This document shows, piece by piece, positions 57,630 to 64,000 of a stretch of 64,000 nucleotides of DNA; position 1 is the first letter of the stretch, and the number at the start of each line of letters is the position of its first letter. The translations under genes and the position numbers were made by a program. Location: NCBI GenBank assembly GCA_021846985.1, contig JAJZVX010000016.1, forward strand, positions 19,675 through 83,674, in the 5' to 3' direction. Source of the stretch: Acidobacteriota bacterium. Its GTDB lineage: Bacteria > Acidobacteriota > Terriglobia > Terriglobales > Acidobacteriaceae. The notes under the pieces were generated by a model, which was given only the letters and a program-made list of their open reading frames with translations, ran no database searches and was not told the origin of the DNA.

Positions 57630-58475
57630 TTACAGGCTCAACAGCGCCACGGCCGCCAGCGCCACGCCGATGCCCGCGATCTGGCGGCGGGTTGGGCGCT
57701 CGTGCAGAAGCAGCGCGGCCAGAAGGATTGTGCCGGCCGGATAGAGCGAACAGACCACGGCGGCCACATCCAGACGGCCAATCTGCGTAGCGCGCAGATA
57801 GATGAGGTTGCCGGCGGTGTCCAGAACCCCGGCGGCAATCCCGGTGAGCCAGAATCCGCTTCGCTGCCCCCGCGGCGGCCGGATCAGCAGCACCAGAGAC
57901 ATGGCCAGCACGCCGGCGATGCGGGCCGAGGTCATGGGCCACAGAATCCCTCCCGTGTTGGCCAGTCTGAAGAGGATGAGCTGCGCTCCAAAGCCCGTAC
58001 CGGCCAGAGCCCCCAGCAGCAGGGCCATGGGCGGCGAGCCCGCGCCCCGGGCTGCGGGGGCATGCGTAATGAGCCAGATGGCTACGCACCCAAGTCCCAA
58101 TCCCAAAGCGGTGAGAGGCGCTGGCAAGCCCTCCTGCGCAAGCGAGAATCCCACCGGTACAAGTGCGGTCAGCAGCCCAGTCAGCGCGGCAGTCAGCCCC
58201 ATGGAGCCCATGGCCAGGGCGCGATAAAAAACGGCCAGCGCCAGGGAGCCTTCAAATCCGCCCAGGCCGGCATAGAACAACGCGGCATGGCCGGGCAGCG
58301 GCAGGCGCGCGCCCAGACACAACAACGCAAGCACGATGGCAGAGAAGAAATGCCCGGTAAAAACCACCAGAAGCGCCGGAGCGCGCCGCGCGCCGAGTCC
58401 GCCCACAAAATCCGAGCCGCCCCACGTGGCGGCTGAGACCAGTCCGAGTCCAGCCGCCGCGGAGGAAGGGCTCAC
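57630..58475 (-). CDS. EamA/DMT-family transporter
   Basis: The 281-residue protein has about ten membrane helices and the two EamA repeats (first starting SAATWGGSDFVGG, second near FGAQLILFRLANTGG). It begins with GTG at 58475, 3 bases after the VWFA stop, so it is co-transcribed with that gene. Substrate unknown; family members export metabolites. Confidence 0.88.
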   Translation of the reverse strand: MSPSSAAAGLGLVSAATWGGSDFVGGLGARRAPALLVVFTGHFFSAIVLALLCLGARLPLPGHAALFYAGLGGFEGSLALAVFYRALAMGSMGLTAALTGLLTALVPVGFSLAQEGLPAPLTALGLGLGCVAIWLITHAPAARGAGSPPMALLLGALAGTGFGAQLILFRLANTGGILWPMTSARIAGVLAMSLVLLIRPPRGQRSGFWLTGIAAGVLDTAGNLIYLRATQIGRLDVAAVVCSLYPAGTILLAALLLHERPTRRQIAGIGVALAAVALLSL

Positions 58476-58478
58476 AGG

Positions 58479-59810
58479 CTATTGCATATCCTGCGCGGAG
58501 GGGTAATAGCCGCGCTTGGCGATGACTTCCAGGTTGGGCCGGTCGACGCGAACGTCGATCTTGCGGAAGCGGCCGTCAATCAGCGGTTGGTGGCTCAGAT
58601 AGCCCAGCGTGTACTGGGTCCGCGCCTCTTCGGCGATCTTGGCATAGCTCCTCTCGATCCCGTTCGCGCTGGTTTCCGCGTCCATCTCCCCGCCCGTTTC
58701 TGCGGTGTACTTGGTCAGGATGTTGTCGTACATCGAGAAGGGGATATGGAAGCGGCTCAGGTAGCCCTGGCCCCAGCGGGCCGAGTCGCCCACCACGGTT
58801 GCGTAGACGGCAATCTTGTTCGTCTGCAGGTAGCGAATGACCTCGCGATAGGTGGCCTTGCTGCCGTACTCCTTGCCGTCGGATACGACGTAGATAATGC
58901 GGCGGCGGCCCTTGGGACGGGTGGAAAGCTCTTTGGCTGCTGCCAGAATCGCGTCGTTGAGGGTATGAATCTCCTTGGGAATGGTGATGACGCCGTTGCC
59001 GCTGCCGGACGAGCGCCCAGGCTGTACGTTGGGGTCGGCACACCATCCATTCACATAAACGCCGCAGCCGGCCAGCGGGCCGCTGTTCACCGGAATCAGC
59101 ATTTCGCTGCCGGTTGCCTTGGCGAGGGCCAGCACTGCCGGAACGCGTGGACTCTGCGCGCCGGTAAAGCCGGTACGCTCCTCGGCTCCATTGTTGTAGG
59201 TAAAGAGAGCCAGTTCGTCATAGGGCGTGAGCGCACCCTGGATGGCGCCCAGCGACTGATTCACCTTGGCCATCACGTCGGAGGTCAGGCTTTGGTCGAT
59301 GACGAACGCAATCGAAAGCGGAAACGGATCCACGGTGAACAGGCGCAACGGCTCACGGATGTTGTTCTCGTAGACCTGAAAGTCGCGGTAGGTAAGGCCG
59401 GGAACCAGCTTGCCCTTCGAGTCCTTTACGGTCACCGGGACTTCGACAAAATTCACGTTCACCACAAAGTTGACGGTGGCCTGGTAGCCCTCGCCGGGCG
59501 CGGGAATATCCGGCGGCGTAGTCTGAAAAGTGTCCTTCTGCGACGACGGCGGCTGGGTCGCGGTGGCCGGCACATCCGACGATGAAACCCCGCTGGTGGC
59601 AGCAGCCGTGGCGTCGCTGGTGTCGCCGACGCCGGGCGAACCCTTGCCCGGGGTGATGGTTGTATCCGTGCCGTTCAGCAGCGACGGCGGATGGGGGGTG
59701 GGCGCGTCGGGAACAGCGGGCTGTTGCTGTTGCGCCACACCTGCCGGGCTCAACACCAGGCCTGTACTCAGGAGCGCGGCCAGCGCCATTGCTTTTAAAC
59801 CAAGCTTCAC
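58479..59810 (-). CDS. exported VWFA-domain protein, acidobacterial type
   Basis: The 443-residue protein has a signal peptide (to ~26), a Thr/Ser/Pro-rich linker containing VPDAPTPH, and a von Willebrand A-like domain of the acidobacterial kind (FVEVPVTVKDSKGKLVPGLTYRDF, then SIAFVIDQSLTSD, ending LGYLSHQPLIDGRFRKIDVRV). The metal site is DQSLT rather than the canonical DxSxS, so metal binding is doubtful. Role unknown; such families are expanded in Acidobacteriota. It is divergent from a paralogue. Confidence 0.88.
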   Translation of the reverse strand: MKLGLKAMALAALLSTGLVLSPAGVAQQQQPAVPDAPTPHPPSLLNGTDTTITPGKGSPGVGDTSDATAAATSGVSSSDVPATATQPPSSQKDTFQTTPPDIPAPGEGYQATVNFVVNVNFVEVPVTVKDSKGKLVPGLTYRDFQVYENNIREPLRLFTVDPFPLSIAFVIDQSLTSDVMAKVNQSLGAIQGALTPYDELALFTYNNGAEERTGFTGAQSPRVPAVLALAKATGSEMLIPVNSGPLAGCGVYVNGWCADPNVQPGRSSGSGNGVITIPKEIHTLNDAILAAAKELSTRPKGRRRIIYVVSDGKEYGSKATYREVIRYLQTNKIAVYATVVGDSARWGQGYLSRFHIPFSMYDNILTKYTAETGGEMDAETSANGIERSYAKIAEEARTQYTLGYLSHQPLIDGRFRKIDVRVDRPNLEVIAKRGYYPSAQDMQ

Positions 59811-60066
59811 AGGTATTTCGTCCTCCCCGGCTGCCGCTTGCCGTCTCTTTCCATTCTAAGGTGCCGGTGGGCGATTGTCAGCAACTCCCTCGTCGCTGCC
59901 GGACCTCGCGTCCTCTTTGCGCAGCGGCCGAACGCCCCAGAACCATCCGGGACCGCCCGGCGGAACTGCAGTGGACAGAGTATCAGACGCGCCAGAACGT
60001 CGCTGGTTGCTTCCATGGCGCGTATATGCTCTCATCGGCTCTAAGGAGGCGTCTAACTCAGCAACG

Positions 60067-61119
60067 ATGCGCTTCCAACGGCGAGTGGCCGCTGCAATCC
60101 TGCTCCTGCCGGCGATGGCCGTGGCGGGCTGGGCTCAGCTTGCCCCTTCGCCAGACGCTCCCCCGGCAGGCGCCGCTCCCGCCTCTCACGCCAATCAGGA
60201 CCCCGTGGCCACCTTCAAGCTCAACGTGAACCTGGTCAACGTCGTCTTTACGGTTAAGAACAAGCAGGGAAATCTCGTGCCTCACCTCACCCAGAACGAC
60301 TGCACCGTCTACGAGGACAAGGTTCCGCAAAAACTCAAGAGCTTTGTGGCCGAGACCAACCAGCCGCTCACGCTGGGCATCTTGCTCGATACCTCGGGCA
60401 GCCAGCAGCGGGTGTTGCAGCTCGAACAGGATGTAGGCAGCCGGTTTCTCGAGCGCGTCCTGCGGCCCAAAGACGAGGCCTTCCTCATCTCCTTCGATGT
60501 CAACGTCGATCTGCTGCAGGACTTCACCAACAGTCCGCGCCTGCTGGCGCACGCCATGGACAAGGCGCAGATCAACACTGCGGGCGGCAACGGCGCGGGC
60601 GGCATTCCGGGCATGGGCGGAGGCCCCGTGCCCACCACGGGCGATCCCAAAGGAACCCTGCTCTACGATGCCGTGTACCTGGCCGCCACCCAGAAGCTGA
60701 ACCAGGAAACAGGACGCAAGGCAATGATTCTGCTGACCGACGGCGAGGACCAGGGAAGCCGCACCAAACTCAACGAAGCCATCGCCTCGGCCGAGCGGAG
60801 CAACGTCATCGTGTACGTGATTCTGCTCGCCGACCGCGGATTCTACGGCTCCTGGGGCTACGGCGGCCACTCGTCCATGAAGCGGCTTACCTCCGAGACC
60901 GGCGGCCGCCTGATCGACGTCGGCAACAACGGAGACAAGCTGGAGGCTGCCTTCCGGCAGATCGAGGACGAGCTGCGCACCCAGTATGTGGCCAGCTACA
61001 CGCCCACCAACACCCGGCTCGACGACACCTTCCGCCGCCTGGACGTTGATTGCGGCAACGGAAGGAATGTGCAGGTACGGAAGGGCTACTTTGCAACCCC
61101 GCCCCAGAACGAAAACTAG
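60067..61119 (+). CDS. exported VWFA-domain protein, acidobacterial type (second copy)
   Basis: The 350-residue protein has a signal peptide (to ~24), SPDAPP at 28-33, and a VWFA-type domain: NLVNVVFTVKNKQGNLVPHL, LTLGILLDTSGSQQRVL with a canonical DTSGS metal site, and KAMILLTDGEDQGS. The ATG at 60067 lies 17 bases after AAGGAGG, longer than ideal; no better start is visible. It is the divergent paralogue of the neighbouring gene. Confidence 0.88.
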   Translation: MRFQRRVAAAILLLPAMAVAGWAQLAPSPDAPPAGAAPASHANQDPVATFKLNVNLVNVVFTVKNKQGNLVPHLTQNDCTVYEDKVPQKLKSFVAETNQPLTLGILLDTSGSQQRVLQLEQDVGSRFLERVLRPKDEAFLISFDVNVDLLQDFTNSPRLLAHAMDKAQINTAGGNGAGGIPGMGGGPVPTTGDPKGTLLYDAVYLAATQKLNQETGRKAMILLTDGEDQGSRTKLNEAIASAERSNVIVYVILLADRGFYGSWGYGGHSSMKRLTSETGGRLIDVGNNGDKLEAAFRQIEDELRTQYVASYTPTNTRLDDTFRRLDVDCGNGRNVQVRKGYFATPPQNEN

Positions 61120-61333
61120 GCTTGGCCGGACAACCGCAAGGTTCCCGCGCTGTTCCTGCACCTTCCAGAAGTGCCGCCTTTCACTCCCGTTGTTCGTGCG
61201 GCCGGAAGCGTGGCCCGCGCGCTGCGCCTGAAAACCTACTTTGGCAAAGAAGCGGCGGCGCAGAGGGATTGCGCCCTGTCCGCGCCGCTTTTCTCCTCCA
61301 GGCTCACTATGATGGGAGAAGCGCCCGCTCCCG

Positions 61334-63418
61334 ATGCCGACCCTCGACACCACAACCCGCGCCTATCCCAGCCTGCACGAGTTCTTCGCGCCCGGCGGCA
61401 TTCTGGCCCGCTCCCCGCTCCCCTACGAGTACCGCCCCGGCCAGTATCAGATGGCCAAAGCCGTCGAGCAGGCCCTCGAAGAGCGCCGCCACCTCATCGT
61501 CGAAGCAGGCACCGGCACCGGCAAAACCCTCGCCTACCTGCTGCCCGCCCTGCGCACCGGCCAGCGCGTTATTGTCTCCACCGGGACCAAGGCCCTCCAG
61601 GACCAGCTCTACTTCCGCGACGTCCCTTTCCTCGAAACTCTCCTGGGCGAACTCCGCGTCTGCTACATGAAGGGCCGCGCCAACTACCTTTGCCGCCACA
61701 AGCTCGTTGCCCTGCGCAACCAGCCCATCCTGTCCGGCCTCGAAGAAATCGACCAGTACCGGCAAATTGCCGAGTGGGAGCAGCAGACCGAAACCGGCGA
61801 CCGCGCCGAGCTCTCCGGCCTGCCTGAAGCGAGCGCCCTCTGGAGCAAGCTCGACGCCCGCACCGACGCCTGCCTTGGCTCCAGTTGCCCCGACTACCGG
61901 CGCTGCTTCATCACCGAGATGCGCCGCCGCGCTCTCGAGTCCGACATCGTGATCGTCAACCACCATCTCTTCTTCGCCGATCTCGCGCTCCGCCAGGAGG
62001 CTGCCGGGGCTCCCGATGCCGGCATCCTGCCCGAGGCCGCCGCCGTCATCTTCGACGAAGCCCACGAACTCGAAGAGATCGCCTCCAACTACTTCGGCCT
62101 CTCCGTCTCCAATCTCCGCGTTGAAGAGCTCGCCCGCGACATCGACGTTCTTCTCCGCGGCAAAGAGGGAACGGCTGGCCTTCCCGCCCTCACCCAGCAG
62201 CTCCGCGAGCGCGCCCGCATGTTCTTCGCCGGCCTGCCCATCTCCGCCGACGGGCGCCAGCCCTTCACCGCCCGTCACGAGTTCCTCGAATCCTCTGGCG
62301 ATCTCTACACCGCCGTCTGCGCCATCCTGCGCCGCCTGGAAGCCGAGATCGCCGATCTCACCGGTATCGACGAAGCTCCGGGTCTGGCCCGGCGCACGGT
62401 CCGCCTCCGCTCGGAGCTTGAATTCCTGATCGAGTCCAGCGCCAACAATATGGTCTATTGGATGGAACGTCGCGTCCAAGGCTCCGCGGACAGAGCCGCC
62501 GCCTTGAAAGGCAACGGCTTCAGCCGGGCCGAAAACGACCGCGGGACGACCGGGGCTTCTGCCCCTCGGGGACGATTCTCCACCACGCGCAGCTCATCCT
62601 ACACCACGTTCCTCCAGGCCACCCCCATCGACGTCTCCGACCTCCTTCGCGAGCTGGTCTTCGACTCCATCCCCACCGTCGTCCTCACCTCCGCCACCCT
62701 CACCGTCCAAGGAGGCTTCCAACACGTCCGGCGCCGCCTCGGTCTTGGCGATACCGGGCAAGGGGCCCGCGAAATCATCGTCCCTTCCCACTTCCGCTAC
62801 GGCGAGCAGGCCCTGCTCTACCTGCCGCCCAGCATGCCCGACCCCCGCGACCCCCAGTTCCCCGAGGCCGCCGCCGCCTGCATCCGCCGCGTTCTCCAGA
62901 TCACCCGCGGCCGCGCCTTTTGCCTCTTCACCAGCTATGCCCAGATGCGCGACCTTTACGAGCGCCTCGTCTCCGTCCTCGACTACCCGATCCTGCTCCA
63001 TGGCACGGCGCCGCGTAAGGCGCTTCTGGACGAGTTTCGCTCCACGCCCAACGCCGTCCTCTTCGGCACTTCGAGCTTCTGGCAGGGCGTCGATGTGCAG
63101 GGCGAGGCGCTCAGTTGCGTCATCATCGACCGGCTGCCCTTCGCCGTGCCCAACGATCCGGTCGTCCAGGCGCGCATGAAGGCCATCGAGGAGGCTGGCG
63201 GACGGCCCTTCTTCGACTACCAGGTTCCCTCTGCGGTTCTCACGTTGAAGCAGGGCTTCGGCCGCCTCATCCGCTCGCTGGAAGACCGCGGCGTGCTCGT
63301 CCTTCTCGACCCGCGCGTCCGCAGCCAGCGCTACGGCCAGGTCTTTCTCCGGAGCTTGCCACCCTATCGCACCACCATCACCATCACTGATGTCGAAGCG
63401 TTCTTCGCATCCCGCTGA
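61334..63418 (+). CDS. DinG/XPD-family ATP-dependent DNA helicase
   Basis: The 694-residue superfamily 2 helicase has Walker A VEAGTGTGKTLAYLLPAL, the DEAH-type box VIFDEAHELEE and motif VI near QGFGRLIRSLEDRGVL. Four Cys suited to an iron-sulfur cluster lie in YLCRHK and DACLGSSCPDYRRC. It resembles YoaA/DinG proteins that unwind branched DNA. About 35 residues near 383-420 are not typical of the family and match a REP-like DNA element (see repeat feature), apparently read through in frame. Confidence 0.93.
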   Translation: MPTLDTTTRAYPSLHEFFAPGGILARSPLPYEYRPGQYQMAKAVEQALEERRHLIVEAGTGTGKTLAYLLPALRTGQRVIVSTGTKALQDQLYFRDVPFLETLLGELRVCYMKGRANYLCRHKLVALRNQPILSGLEEIDQYRQIAEWEQQTETGDRAELSGLPEASALWSKLDARTDACLGSSCPDYRRCFITEMRRRALESDIVIVNHHLFFADLALRQEAAGAPDAGILPEAAAVIFDEAHELEEIASNYFGLSVSNLRVEELARDIDVLLRGKEGTAGLPALTQQLRERARMFFAGLPISADGRQPFTARHEFLESSGDLYTAVCAILRRLEAEIADLTGIDEAPGLARRTVRLRSELEFLIESSANNMVYWMERRVQGSADRAAALKGNGFSRAENDRGTTGASAPRGRFSTTRSSSYTTFLQATPIDVSDLLRELVFDSIPTVVLTSATLTVQGGFQHVRRRLGLGDTGQGAREIIVPSHFRYGEQALLYLPPSMPDPRDPQFPEAAAACIRRVLQITRGRAFCLFTSYAQMRDLYERLVSVLDYPILLHGTAPRKALLDEFRSTPNAVLFGTSSFWQGVDVQGEALSCVIIDRLPFAVPNDPVVQARMKAIEEAGGRPFFDYQVPSAVLTLKQGFGRLIRSLEDRGVLVLLDPRVRSQRYGQVFLRSLPPYRTTITITDVEAFFASR
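62480..62580 (+). repeat. REP-like palindromic element inside the helicase gene
   Basis: Short inverted repeats lie close together: GGCTC/GAGCC (62480-62497), CGGCT-TC-AGCCG (62515-62526) and GGGGC-TTCT-GCCCC (62552-62565). The first part of the middle block, from GCCTTGAAAGGCA, is similar to a second copy at 63541 outside the gene. It lies in frame (AALKGNGFSRAEN). Confidence 0.65.
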
Positions 63419-63900
63419 GTTCAAGAGAAGCGGATGGAGGGTGCCCCCGTCGCTGAACGGCCAGCGGCGAAAAAGCCGCAACGCCTGTCTTTCATGAGCT
63501 TTGCGGACCGCGGGCCCTCCTCGACTGTGGTCAAAGTCCCGCCTTGCAGGGGCACGGCTCCAGTTCAAGCCGTGCCGTTAGCTTCGCAACATCAATGCGG
63601 CTTGAGCCGCTGAGCGATCGTTCTTTCCCCATTTCGGCTTGCGCCGCAATCTGCTCCGCATGGGCGGATGGCGATTGCGTTTCGATCCCCTGCATGAATC
63701 CGGCCGGCAAAACAAGGTTTGTGGATTGCTGCCCAAATCGCCGGCCGCGGCCTTGCAGCCTTCACCGCCTGATCTGAAAGCACACCGTGCCTCGAATCCG
63801 AATGATAAGTCCACGCTCAAGCGGGTTAGTCGCCAACCCGTAACTCACCCCCTTGGCCAAACCTTCACCCTTTCCCCCCCCCGCAAACAAGCCTCGCCCG
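63419..63900. other. intergenic region between helicase and secA
   Basis: A 482-bp gap between two converging genes. It contains the second REP-like copy at 63541 and otherwise no open frame with a ribosome site that I find convincing. Confidence 0.5.
63541..63580. repeat. REP-like palindromic element, intergenic copy
   Basis: GGCACGGCT (63551-63559) pairs with AGCCGTGCC (63568-63576) around an 8-base loop. The flanking GCCTTGCAGGGGCACGGCT resembles the helicase-internal GCCTTGAAAGGCAACGGCT. Without a T-tract it may still act as a terminator between the converging genes. Confidence 0.6.
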
Positions 63901-64000
63901 CTACCCCCTCCCGCAACAATGCTTGAACTTCTTCCCGCTTCCGCAAGGGCAGGGATGGTTGCGTCCCGCCGTCCGCATCGCCGCCCGCGCGTCCTCGCCC
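63901..64000 (-). CDS. secA: preprotein translocase ATPase SecA, C-terminal tip (partial)
   Basis: Reading the minus strand to the stop at 63901-63903 gives a C-terminus [20 protein letters not shown]. The [13 protein letters not shown] sequence is the zinc-binding SEC-C motif that ends SecA and binds SecB. Only ~32 residues are visible, so another SEC-C protein is possible, but the preceding RN and the position at the very end fit SecA. The rest lies beyond the right edge. Confidence 0.8.
   Translation of the reverse strand, partial: GEDARAAMRTAGRNHPCPCGSGKKFKHCCGRG

Overview
The window is GC-rich bacterial chromosomal DNA, most likely from Acidobacteriota (class Terriglobia). The main reasons are two VWFA proteins of the acidobacterial type, several exported proteins with a Pro-Asp-Ala-Pro stretch just after the signal peptide, a TTG-started YidC beginning with a (S/A)EI-NPNLQS-like sequence, and a radical-SAM protein resembling tetraether-lipid synthases. 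Genes are densely packed on both strands with short gaps. I see no rRNA, tRNA, CRISPR array, prophage or intact insertion sequence. TTG and GTG starts recur (fabF, rpsU, yidC, the S2P protease, GT47, BrnT).

Layout. 1-4.7 kb: fabF (cut by the left edge), acpP, rmuC and aspS. 4.7-8.8 kb: a small accessory patch with a Uma2-type protein, a winged-helix-like protein, hisS with a triplicated 19-bp leader repeat, a membrane-anchored receiver-like protein and a BrnT/BrnA toxin-antitoxin pair. 9-19 kb: PAP2 phosphatase, gamma-carbonic anhydrase, rpsU, gcvT, small membrane proteins, a CocE/NonD hydrolase, an MbfA-type ferritin-VIT1 fusion and a FucP-type sugar permease. 19-25.6 kb: yceH and a three-gene RND efflux operon. 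25.7-32.6 kb: aldo/keto reductase, a Jag/KhpB-like RNA-binding protein, then dnaA divergent from rpmH-rnpA-yidD-yidC, the classic replication-origin neighbourhood. 32.7-40.2 kb: acyltransferase, Tat-exported hydrolase, site-2 protease, trpS, an ScpA with a very long low-complexity N-terminus, and a PiT phosphate transporter. 40.3-47.8 kb: GT47 glycosyltransferase, gcvPA-gcvH, M48 protease, RlpA and exported unknowns. 48-50.2 kb: the Tes-like radical-SAM gene as a monocistronic unit closed by a strong terminator. 50.4-64 kb: TIM-barrel protein, a mltG/LolB-like operon, cupin, ruvX, greA, CDP-alcohol phosphatidyltransferase, thioredoxin, tatA, DMT transporter, two VWFA proteins, a DinG/XPD-type helicase carrying a REP-like insertion, and the C-terminal tip of secA.

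Most of the window is housekeeping: translation (aspS, hisS, trpS, S21, L34), envelope assembly (yidC, tatA, secA, mltG, rlpA), lipid synthesis and glycine cleavage. The points that most deserve follow-up are the Tes-like lipid-linking candidate, the recurrent PDAP motif behind signal peptides, the REP-like element read through in frame inside a helicase, and the receiver/BrnTA accessory patch.
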